Source of the DNA: JBIIJL01 sp044233795
Lineage (GTDB): Bacteria > Pseudomonadota > Gammaproteobacteria > Legionellales > Legionellaceae
Length of the DNA stretch: 17,687 nt
NCBI GenBank assembly: GCA_044233795.1
Contig: JBIIJL010000045.1
Location: 1-17,687 of the forward strand
Reading direction: 5' to 3'
Program-made: the position numbers and the translations under genes
Part shown: positions 1 to 6,564 of the stretch, one piece after another
Position numbering within the stretch: position 1 is the first letter of the stretch
Layout of the letters: each line of letters opens with the position of its first letter
Notes under the pieces: model-generated
Seen by the model: the letters and a program-made list of their open reading frames with translations, nothing else
What the model was told of the DNA's origin: nothing
Databases searched by the model: none

Positions 1-690
1 GTTGTTACCAAAGAAAATACTACGATTATTGATGGTGAAGGCAAGTCAGCTGATATCAATGCACGCATTGGACAAATTCGTGCGCAAATGGAAGAAACAA
101 CTTCTGATTACGATCGTGAGAAATTGCAAGAGCGTGTTGCAAAATTAGCTGGTGGTGTTGCTGTGATCAAAGTTGGTGCAGCTACTGAAGTTGAAATGAA
201 AGAGAAAAAAGCTCGTGTTGAAGATGCATTACATGCGACCCGTGCTGCAGTTGAAGAAGGTATTGTTGCTGGTGGTGGTGTAGCATTGATTCGTGCACAA
301 AAAGCGCTAGACGGTTTGAAGGGAGATAACCATGATCAAAATATGGGTATCGATATTCTTCGTCGTGCTATCGAGTCACCTTTACGTCAAATCGTTGCTA
401 ATGCCGGTTACGAAGCATCAGTTATCGTTAATAAGATTGCTGAAAACAAAGGTAATTTTGGTTTCAACGCATCAACGGGTGAATATGGTGACATGGTTGA
501 GCTTGGTATTCTTGATCCAACTAAAGTAACTCGTACTGCATTGCAAAATGCGGCATCTGTTGCAAGCTTGATGTTAACTACTGAGTGCATGGTTGCAGAT
601 CTTCCTAAGAAGGATGAGGCTGGCGCTGGTGGTGACATGGGCGGTATGGGCGGTATGGGCGGTATGGGAGGCATGGGCGGCATGATGTAA
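1..690 (+). CDS. groEL: GroEL (Hsp60) chaperonin, 3' part
   Basis: This is the large subunit of the ATP-driven GroEL/GroES folding cage in the cytoplasm. The frame is open from base 1, so the gene starts outside the window; 229 residues are visible. By alignment from memory with E. coli GroEL, visible residue 1 corresponds to about residue 324, so the end of the apical domain, the second intermediate segment and the second equatorial segment are present. The catalytic aspartate equivalent to E. coli Asp398 is intact in VEDALHA (visible residue 75), followed by EEGIVAGGGVAL. The C-terminal tail is a run of GGM repeats ending in GGMM, the flexible tail that projects into the cavity. A strong terminator follows within 25 bp. 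The promoter and groES would lie to the left. Identification is certain; only the upstream part is missing. Confidence 0.98.
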   Translation, partial: VVTKENTTIIDGEGKSADINARIGQIRAQMEETTSDYDREKLQERVAKLAGGVAVIKVGAATEVEMKEKKARVEDALHATRAAVEEGIVAGGGVALIRAQKALDGLKGDNHDQNMGIDILRRAIESPLRQIVANAGYEASVIVNKIAENKGNFGFNASTGEYGDMVELGILDPTKVTRTALQNAASVASLMLTTECMVADLPKKDEAGAGGDMGGMGGMGGMGGMGGMM

Positions 691-713
691 GCGCCCAAGC
701 GTTTCAATAGTTC

Positions 714-745
714 AAAAAAACCCGCCGATTTGGCGGGTTTTTTTT
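714..745 (+). terminator. Rho-independent terminator of groEL
   Basis: A perfect 6-bp GC stem (CCCGCC 721-726 and GGCGGG 732-737) with a 5-nt loop is followed by eight T. Seven A precede the stem (714-720), so the A and T tracts extend it and the structure could also stop transcripts coming from the right. It begins 23 bp after the groEL stop codon. Confidence 0.93.
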
Positions 746-759
746 ATAAAAAAAATATA

Positions 760-821
760 GGGGCTGTTGACATTTGATCCTCCCGTCGCCGACGTGCCGC
801 GGTTTATCCGGCGTTGTTGCA
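760..821 (+). repeat. Left terminal inverted repeat of the IS
   Basis: This 62-bp end pairs with 1909-1970 in reverse complement. Mismatches occur only at repeat positions 3, 25 and 28. The repeat is unusually long for an IS5-family element, whose terminal repeats are generally much shorter. Confidence 0.95.
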
Positions 822-933
822 GATTTAATAAAACTGCCTTTTTAATCTGGTGATGTAAAAAAAGATTTAAATAATATGGCGTTACGAACCTAAACGGTAT
901 AACTTCTGTTCGTCGAAAAAGAGGAATTTACCA

Positions 934-1872
934 ATGACTAAAAAAGTCTATAGAGTTCGTAACTGTTCGGAGTATAACAAAGGATTAGTATCTCGTGGAA
1001 GTCTTATTGTATGGTTTAATAAAGAGCATATAAGAAGTGCTGAAGGCTCCCATGGCAATCAGGCCTATTCTGATTTATTTATTCTATGTGCTTTAACGAT
1101 AAGACAACTCTTTCATTTGCTGCCCTACCGAGCTACAGAAGGATTTTTACGCTCATTAATTCAACTCAGCCAATTAGAAATCCAGACGCCAAATTATAGT
1201 ACTTTATGCCGTAGAGCCAAGGTTCTACAGGTGAATTTAGGAATACAACGCACAGAGAAGCCAAAGCATATTTTGATTGACTCTACCGGAGTGCAACTAC
1301 TTGGGGAAAGCGAGTGGAAACGATTAAAACATGGAGAAAGCCGTTGTCAGGTATGGAAGAAGTTGCACATAGCATTAGATGGGAACTCTCTTGATATAGT
1401 GGCATTGGATGTAACGGATAGTGTGCGTCTTGATGGAAACTATTTGCCAGGACTTATCAAGAAAATTAAGGCCCCCATTAAACAAATTACAGGTGACGGG
1501 GCTTATGACAAGCAAAACTGCTATGAGTGTGCTCATGAGCGGGGAGCTAAACCTGTTTTTCCTCCCCAACATAATGCTGCAGCACAAAGAAATAAAATGA
1601 AGAAAAACCCAGCCCTTATTCCACGCGATGAGTTGATCATACGGCTTTATTCAGCGCCAGATACAAAAGAAGCACTACGTGTGTGGAAAAAAGAAAATAA
1701 CTATCATCGGCGCTCATTGGTTAAAACTAACATCTCACGATTAAATTTTATTTTTGGTGATCAAATGAGCGCTCGTACGCCCGAAAATCAATTTACAGAC
1801 CTTGCTATTTGATGCAGGATTATAAATAAAATGAATAAATTAGGATTACCTAAAAGTGTGGCTATTTTTTAG
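934..1872 (+). pseudogene. IS5-family transposase, inactivated
   Basis: This was a DDE transposase. The start at 934 follows a good ribosome binding site (GAGGAA). Residues 6-100 show the YRVRN, RGSL, WF and YSTLCRR blocks of IS903-like IS5 transposases, and the first two catalytic aspartates are in place (D116 in LIDSTG, D188 in TGDGAYD). The signature Y-(2)-R-(3)-E-(6)-K begins correctly at Y257 and R260, but the catalytic glutamate is lysine (K264, codon AAA at 1723) and the final lysine is asparagine (N271). An in-frame TGA at 1810-1812 then ends the reading frame at 292 residues. The same frame continues after it with INKM...LG.PKSVAIF to a TAG at 1870, which looks like the normal family C-terminus, so the TGA is a nonsense mutation of a roughly 311-residue protein. 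With three independent lesions the protein is almost certainly inactive. Confidence 0.87.
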
Positions 1873-1908
1873 GCAGACCCATAAGGGGCTAGCGGAGCTC
1901 TTTATCTA

Positions 1909-1970
1909 TGCAACAACGCCGGATAAACCGCGGCACGTCGGCAACCGGAGGATCAAATGTCAACAGCGCC
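1909..1970 (-). repeat. Right terminal inverted repeat of the IS
   Basis: Reverse complement partner of 760-821, 59 of 62 positions identical. The last 11 bp outside the repeat on the gene side do not match, so the repeat stops sharply at 62 bp. Confidence 0.95.
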
Positions 1971-2155
1971 TAGGTAACCTCCCTAAAGTTTATTTGCAGT
2001 TTTCTCACCATTAATCTAAGCACAGCTTTTTGCCTACATCGATCTAGCCCTCTCCCGCGCTAGGAGTTCGAGTAGTATGATAACGTCTGTGCGGGTGGGA
2101 CATAGGTAACAGATTAAACCAGTCACCTGGGTAACACCTTTGCTACAAAATTAAA
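1971..2155. repeat. TAGGTAAC repeats, possible IS481-like remnant
   Basis: This non-coding stretch lies between the IS and the kinase-like gene. It carries TAGGTAAC at 1971 and 2103 and the variant TGGGTAAC at 2128. The spacing of two such motifs about 25 bp apart is reminiscent of the ends of IS481-family elements, which carry GTTACC-type motifs, but no transposase is present. Removing the IS and one TA copy restores ATAGGTAAC at the left motif, identical to 2102-2110, so the IS apparently inserted into this repeat. No gene was found here. The family attribution is from memory and weak; the repeated motif itself is plain. Confidence 0.4.
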
Positions 2156-3220
2156 CTAAGGTGAAAAACGGCTGCTTTCCGTGTCTAACCCAGGGTGTCT
2201 AGCATCATCGATGGTAATCATGCATTTATTGAGTGCGTATTCCAAGCCGCTCCTAAAAGATGCGGCGGTTAGTGATTTATCTCTTAAGTTGTTAGATACC
2301 AGCGCGCCCATATCTTCTAGTATGGGCGCGCTTTCGATTGCTTTGATGAGCTTGGCTGCATGTTCGACTTTTTCCTTAGTAAGTCTCTTGTTCCTAAATA
2401 ACCAAGTGATTAATGAGGGTTCAAACTCTCCTTTGGCGTTAATTGAACCTCGAGAGTGAATGTATTGTTCTAAATTTGACACACAAGCTCTCTTAAGGTG
2501 ATTGAAATCGATAGGAACTTTATCTAGCAGAAGTTTCTTTGCTTGAGAAACAACAGTGTTCATCAGGGCTTTTTGAGTGAGCTGTGTATCATAGGCTTTC
2601 GCACATGCTTTGATTATCCCCGTATTATTTATTAAAAAGCTAACATCATAGATATCTGGGCGTTGGGCCTGAATAAATAGCAGGGCCTTAAGTGTGTGAA
2701 TACTTTCGGGATATTTCTTTGCCTCTTTGGTAAAGAAGGGTTGATACTTATCATAAAATGTATTCCATGCTTCAAGACTTGTAAGACTTTTTCTTCTTCG
2801 TTTGTCGGTAAGGTTATGGGTTTCATTTTCCAACTGTAGTGCCATGCCAATATCAATACAGACAATCTGTCCAGTAGGTGTTTTTAAGAAATTATTTCCA
2901 GCTGTTGCATCTACGATGATTCGCCCGGTGCGTGTATATATGTTGATCAATTCTCTGCTAATTTCATGATCTGATGCCTGAATCCCTTGCACAAAAGGGC
3001 ATACCCATCCATGACCATATTCTGGGGAATATAGCACATAGGCTGCTGGTTGTAAGTCAGGGTTTAATTCATTCCAAAGTCGAGTAGAGCGTAGAGGGTG
3101 ATCAAATTTAGCTTGTGTATCAATACCATCAGAAAATTTGCGAATTTTAAGCACCTCGCGCCCATTTTCACTTATATATGCAGTGTTGAAGCTGCCTGAA
3201 CCGATCTGTTTCCATGGCAT
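2156..3220 (-). CDS. Kinase-like protein, candidate Dot/Icm effector
   Basis: The 354-residue protein has an N-terminal half that looks like a compact protein-kinase fold. It has a glycine loop GSGSFNTAY (7-15), a VLKI strand with a candidate ATP-binding lysine (K25), a catalytic-loop-like D104 followed five residues later by N109 in DATAGNN, and a metal-binding DIG in place of DFG (D123-G125). The spacing D104-N109 equals that of ordinary kinases, but the HRD histidine and arginine are absent. Residues from about 140 are predicted helical, with several lysine-rich segments and no recognised domain; there are no membrane segments or signal peptide. Upstream lies a candidate PmrA-type promoter, which together with the single-gene setting next to mobile DNA suggests a translocated effector. 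That role is inference. It could instead be an aminoglycoside-phosphotransferase-like small-molecule kinase or an antitoxin-type kinase. The ATG at 3220 is 28 bp after the -10 candidate. Confidence 0.7.
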   Translation of the reverse strand: MPWKQIGSGSFNTAYISENGREVLKIRKFSDGIDTQAKFDHPLRSTRLWNELNPDLQPAAYVLYSPEYGHGWVCPFVQGIQASDHEISRELINIYTRTGRIIVDATAGNNFLKTPTGQIVCIDIGMALQLENETHNLTDKRRRKSLTSLEAWNTFYDKYQPFFTKEAKKYPESIHTLKALLFIQAQRPDIYDVSFLINNTGIIKACAKAYDTQLTQKALMNTVVSQAKKLLLDKVPIDFNHLKRACVSNLEQYIHSRGSINAKGEFEPSLITWLFRNKRLTKEKVEHAAKLIKAIESAPILEDMGALVSNNLRDKSLTAASFRSGLEYALNKCMITIDDARHPGLDTESSRFSP

Positions 3221-3248
3221 TGTATATCTCTGTATATTTAAACAACAT

Positions 3249-3287
3249 ATAGTAAGTCTATATCATCTTCATTAAGAGATTATTAAA
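3249..3287 (-). promoter_or_regulatory. Candidate PmrA box and -10 of the kinase-like gene
   Basis: Read leftward, two half-sites TTTAAT (3287-3282) and CTTAAT (3276-3271) lie 11 bp apart, the arrangement of the tandem cTTAAt site bound by PmrA in Legionella and Coxiella. Sixteen bases further is TACTAT (3254-3249), a plausible -10 hexamer, and 28 bases after that the ATG at 3220. The same geometry occurs at 6079-6117. There is no good -35 hexamer, as expected for an activator-dependent promoter. The rest of 3288-3504 shows no gene or clear signal. Confidence 0.6.
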
Positions 3288-3504
3288 CGCCAAATGATTT
3301 AAAATAAGTCATTTTGTTGGTGGATAACTCTCTATGTTGCGTGTGCAAGCCATATCTAACAGTAAGAACTTTTTCAAAGTAACTGAAATTTAACCCTCGT
3401 AGCCGCTAAAAGGCGGGCTATCAACTGTGCGTAACAATCGCAGATCACTTTAAAAAATAAACATCCAAAATGCTAGGCACAAAATGTAAAATTAGCGCAG
3501 ATTT

Positions 3505-3825
3505 CTAATTGCCTCCCATAGTATGATCGACTATCTTTCGGGCAAAGAGCGCAAATCGATGCACCATTTGTCGCATAACCTCAGCGCATTCAAACGGTTT
3601 TGCTATACCTGCAAGGGCTGTTTTTTGAAAATCATAACTTATGTTTTTGCGCCCTTTCTCAAGAACGTTGGGCATTAAGAGATGCTGCTCATCTTCCATA
3701 AATGAAAAATGCTCTTCTGGGAAAAAAATCACTTTGCCTGCTTCTAGCGCTGCAGTTGCGCTGTTATTCCATACTTTTTCATCGTTTTCCAATGATTTAT
3801 GGATAGTATAAAGCATATCGTTCAT
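3505..3825 (-). pseudogene. N-terminal fragment of Kdo hydroxylase
   Basis: The 106-residue frame resembles the first third of 3-deoxy-D-manno-oct-2-ulosonic acid (Kdo) hydroxylases, Fe(II)/2-oxoglutarate-dependent enzymes that hydroxylate the Kdo sugar of lipopolysaccharide. The supporting blocks are ALEAGKVIFFPEEHFSF (27-43), an LLMPNVL segment and GRKNISYD (58-65), matching the family pattern of a gene-encoded EXGKVLFFP strand followed by RKNISxDP. Full-length members have about 290-300 residues. Here a TAA/TAG-type stop follows HTMGGN and the next 250 bp in all leftward frames show no continuation, so the catalytic part with the metal-binding residues is gone. It is therefore called a truncated remnant. 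It could also be expressed as a short orphan protein. The homology is recalled rather than searched. Confidence 0.6.
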
Positions 3826-3829
3826 TAAA

Positions 3830-3855
3830 ATCTCATGGTATTGATTTCATGAGAT
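3830..3855. promoter_or_regulatory. Perfect 8-bp palindromic arms before the Kdo hydroxylase stub
   Basis: ATCTCATG (3830-3837) and CATGAGAT (3848-3855) form perfect inverted repeats around a 10-nt spacer, starting 4 bp upstream of the leftward ATG at 3825. It could be an operator or an mRNA hairpin covering the ribosome binding site of the truncated gene. It may also be chance in AT-rich DNA. Confidence 0.3.
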
Positions 3856-3959
3856 ATTAGCAAAAAATGCATATTGATTCATCTTAAGGTTGCTTCTATG
3901 CTACATAGGAACATCGAGGATATGGGGTATGTCATGATAGAAATGCAGCAGGTTATCGT

Positions 3960-6071
3960 GTGATTCGAATTGTATTTTCACTTAGTTTATTTTTAAGTGC
4001 AGCACTCTTGTTTATGATTCAGCTCATGGTTGCCAAGGCAATACTGCCAGTTTATGGTGGAACGCCTTTAGTATGGACTGTTTGTATGCTTTTCTTTCAG
4101 TTGCTCATGCTGGTGGGGTATTCTTATGCGTGGGGTTTAAGCAAATTTTGGGGTACGAGGTGGTGGCGCATCTTGCATCTTTGTGTATGTGTCGCGAGTT
4201 TGTTTTTTCTCCCGATGGCTTTTTGTGCGTTTAAGGGAAAAAGTCTTCCCGAGCTGAGTATTTTGATGAATTTGTTGTCAGAGCTTGGATTGCCATTATT
4301 GGTAATAGCAGCCTCAGCACCGTTACTACAATTTGCGTATAGCAAAACCAAAGCGCACCGGGCAACTGATCCTTATTTTCTTTACGTGGCAAGCAACACA
4401 GGTAGCTTGATAGCGTTGCTTTCGTATCCATGGTTGGTCGAGCGATATTTGGGACTTAAGCAACAATTTTATTATTGGAATTGTGGATACCTCTGTTATC
4501 TCGTATTGTTGCTATTGTTGTTTGGACTTGTACGTTATGAGCCTTTCATAAACAGGGCAACAGATATTGAGCCATTGTCTTTCAAGCGAAAGGCAGGTTG
4601 GATTGTGCTAAGCTTTATCCCCTGCAGCCTGATGTTGGGAGTGACTTTTTATATTTCAACAGATGTTGCAGCAACGCCCTTTCTTTGGATATTGCCCTTA
4701 GCACTCTATCTGCTCTCATTTGTGATTACTTTTGCCAAGAGGCCAATACTTACGCCCCTATGGGTCTCAAGAAATACCTTAGTGGCTTTGGTATTTCCAA
4801 TCCTCGGATTTATTATTGGTGCCAATCGAGTAGAGATCATTGTTCTCATTTTGGCTAATTTACTCGGATTTTTTATGCTGGCCCTACTTTGTCATGGTGA
4901 ATTGGTAAAACGCCGGCCTAGAGCGGCACAATTGACAACTTTTTATTTTTGTTTGGCGTTAGGCGGTGTTCTTGCTGGGTTATTTAATGGCCTGGTGGCT
5001 CCGAGATTGTTTTCCAGAGCGCTTGAATATCCGTTGGTCATGCTGGTTGGGCTATTGCTCATTCCTTGCGACTCCTTTGGGCGGCGGCCGAGATGGTATA
5101 GTAGTGTAATTGTGTTTGCCTTGTTACTGTTAGCATATTTGATGCGATCAGGGGCGTGGGTGCACACAAACCATGTTTTTGAAATGATAGCTCTCGTTGT
5201 CTTGGTATTATTTTCTAATCATGCTCGCGTACTTTTTATTTCCATGGCTATATTATTTGCCTATCTTTTCTTGCCTGGGCTTAGGGCGGACCCCACTTTA
5301 TATCAAAACCGAAATTTTTATGGGGTGAAACAAGTCTTTGAAAGAGATAAGGTTCATGCATTGATGAGTGAAAATACCCTGCATGGTTTTCAAGTGATGG
5401 GAAGCAGAGCATCAACTGACGGTGGGATAGGCTATTATGGATCTGTATTGCCTGTGATTAGGTTTATTCAAGCAGAAAAAGAACAACCATTACATGCCAT
5501 GGTGCTTGGTCTTGGAACGGGCATCATGGCTTGTCAGTTCAGGGCAGCTGATGAACTTTACTTCGTTGAAGTTGATGCACAAATGATAGATATTGCATCA
5601 AACTCGAAACTGTTTAGTTATCTTAGGGATTGTCCACCGGACGCTAAAATTATCGAGGAAGACGGGCGAATCGCTGTAGCTCAGGTGCCAGATGCTTCTC
5701 TTGAAATTTTGATCTTGGATGCATTTAGTTCAGACGCTATTCCGGTTCATTTGCTGACGAAGGAAGCTTTTGTTTTGTACCAACAAAAGTTAAAGCCAGA
5801 TGGTGTAATTTTAGTAAATATCAGTAACCGTCACCTCAATGTCTTACCAGTAGTGACTGCATCAGGCAGGGCACTGGACATGATTGTCTTACATCGATTC
5901 CAGCCTCTGAGTGGGCAATTAGGACAATTTTCATCTGATTGGGCTTTATTAACTACCAATGACTCACTTGCGGGATATTTGATGGGGGGACAAGGCTGGC
6001 GTTTTGTTGCTGACTATCCTGTAAGTTTATGGACGGATGATTACTCAAACCTCGTGCCCCTATTGAAGTGA
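3960..6071 (+). CDS. Membrane protein fused to spermidine-synthase-like domain
   Basis: The 703-residue protein has about 14 hydrophobic helices in residues 1-440 and a cytoplasmic Rossmann methyltransferase-like domain in residues 480-700. The latter carries the SAM-binding glycine motif VLGLGTG (515-521), an acidic strand end FVEVD, DGR, and ILDAFSSD with D587 where spermidine synthases hold their catalytic aspartate. The GGGDG of true spermidine synthases is replaced by GLGTG, so polyamine synthesis is doubtful. This architecture is known as a fused membrane/spermidine-synthase-like family of unknown substrate. Translation from GTG at 3960 places the first membrane helix at the N-terminus, with AGCAGG as a modest ribosome binding site; the frame is also open for some codons upstream. 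The two genes on its left read leftward. It is followed 8 bp after its stop by a separate promoter candidate. Confidence 0.85.
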   Translation: MIRIVFSLSLFLSAALLFMIQLMVAKAILPVYGGTPLVWTVCMLFFQLLMLVGYSYAWGLSKFWGTRWWRILHLCVCVASLFFLPMAFCAFKGKSLPELSILMNLLSELGLPLLVIAASAPLLQFAYSKTKAHRATDPYFLYVASNTGSLIALLSYPWLVERYLGLKQQFYYWNCGYLCYLVLLLLLFGLVRYEPFINRATDIEPLSFKRKAGWIVLSFIPCSLMLGVTFYISTDVAATPFLWILPLALYLLSFVITFAKRPILTPLWVSRNTLVALVFPILGFIIGANRVEIIVLILANLLGFFMLALLCHGELVKRRPRAAQLTTFYFCLALGGVLAGLFNGLVAPRLFSRALEYPLVMLVGLLLIPCDSFGRRPRWYSSVIVFALLLLAYLMRSGAWVHTNHVFEMIALVVLVLFSNHARVLFISMAILFAYLFLPGLRADPTLYQNRNFYGVKQVFERDKVHALMSENTLHGFQVMGSRASTDGGIGYYGSVLPVIRFIQAEKEQPLHAMVLGLGTGIMACQFRAADELYFVEVDAQMIDIASNSKLFSYLRDCPPDAKIIEEDGRIAVAQVPDASLEILILDAFSSDAIPVHLLTKEAFVLYQQKLKPDGVILVNISNRHLNVLPVVTASGRALDMIVLHRFQPLSGQLGQFSSDWALLTTNDSLAGYLMGGQGWRFVADYPVSLWTDDYSNLVPLLK

Positions 6072-6078
6072 GGTCATT

Positions 6079-6117
6079 CTTAATATTGAGTTAATATTGA
6101 TAAGTTATACTCATAAT
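6079..6117 (+). promoter_or_regulatory. Candidate PmrA box and -10 of the 6148 gene
   Basis: CTTAATATT at 6079 and GTTAATATT at 6090 are repeats with an 11-bp period and identical in 8 of 9 positions, matching the tandem cTTAATatT-N2-cTTAAT site of Legionella and Coxiella PmrA. Sixteen bases after the second half-site lies CATAAT (6112-6117), five of six matches to a -10 consensus. A transcript starting near 6124 would carry a leader of about 24 nt before the ATG at 6148. The box starts 8 bp after the stop of the preceding gene. Confidence 0.7.
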
Positions 6118-6147
6118 TGGTCAATAAGAAAATTAGGTCTATCTTTT

Positions 6148-6564
6148 ATGAAAGAATTGATTGATGTGTTAGACAGTTTTTATCATGTGGATGATGGTGT
6201 TTTGCCAGCCTCGGGAAATCTTAAGTCTGATCGTGTTGCGTTTGGAAAGCACTTCTATAAAGTATTACTAGCTTATGATGATAAAAAAACTGATTTTACA
6301 ACTGATTTTTTAAAAACGCCAGTCAACTCTGATCAAGCACTTATTGAGGTTGTTCGAAAAATTCTTGAAAAGCTACAAATTCCGAAGGTTCAGTGGGGGC
6401 GATATATCTATTGTCCTGTTTCTGTTCATGATGTCTTGGTTGAGCTTTCAGAGCGAGATGATCTTCATCCAGGAGATAAAGGAAGATTAACACAATTGGT
6501 ATATCTTATTGATGAAAGAGTTGGTTGTGTTGTTAACTGGATTATTAGGTCTCTTAGGTCTTGA
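6148..6564 (+). CDS. Unknown protein behind PmrA-type promoter, candidate effector
   Basis: The 138-residue soluble protein beginning MKELIDVLDSFYHVDDGV is not recognised. It is mixed charged and predicted mainly helical, with no signal peptide, membrane segment or cysteine motif. The ATG at 6148 is chosen over a TTG at 6097 because that TTG lies between the PmrA-like box and the -10 hexamer and would not be in the mRNA; an AGG about 12 nt upstream may serve as ribosome binding site. The 3' end overlaps the next gene by 53 bp in a different frame. Residues from about 120 (QLVYLIDERVGCVVNWII) become hydrophobic just where the next frame also encodes a hydrophobic stretch, so the two may be halves of one gene split by a frameshift. 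The effector role is inferred only from the promoter and lineage. Confidence 0.6.
   Translation: MKELIDVLDSFYHVDDGVLPASGNLKSDRVAFGKHFYKVLLAYDDKKTDFTTDFLKTPVNSDQALIEVVRKILEKLQIPKVQWGRYIYCPVSVHDVLVELSERDDLHPGDKGRLTQLVYLIDERVGCVVNWIIRSLRS

Larger units (their letters stand above)
760..1970 (+). mobile_element. Degenerate IS5-family insertion sequence
   Basis: The 1211-bp element is bounded by 62-bp inverted repeats that match at 59 of 62 positions and contains one transposase gene. Both outer flanks carry TA (758-759 and 1971-1972), compatible with a 2-bp target duplication; no longer duplication is visible. The ends are GGGGCTGTTGAC on the left and GGCGCTGTTGAC when the right end is read inward. 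The transposase is broken (in-frame stop and lost catalytic residues), so the copy should not move by itself, although its ends could still be recognised by an enzyme from an intact relative. It sits 15 bp beyond the groEL terminator, a permissive site. The family is assigned from the transposase sequence; the subgroup is uncertain, because the protein resembles the IS903-like branch whereas the short TA duplication fits other IS5 groups better. Confidence 0.88.

Noticed and set aside
408..707. Leftward proline-rich frame opposite groEL
   Set aside because: It is the antisense shadow of the GGM repeats, with no ribosome binding site or promoter.
3862..3900. CTTAAG half-site upstream of the Kdo hydroxylase stub as a third PmrA box
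   Set aside because: The second half-site 11 bp away is poor and no -10 lies at the 16-bp spacing seen in the other two.
6097..6147. TTG start extending the 6148 gene by 17 codons
   Set aside because: It lies between the PmrA-like box and the -10 hexamer, hence upstream of the expected transcript start, and has no ribosome binding site.
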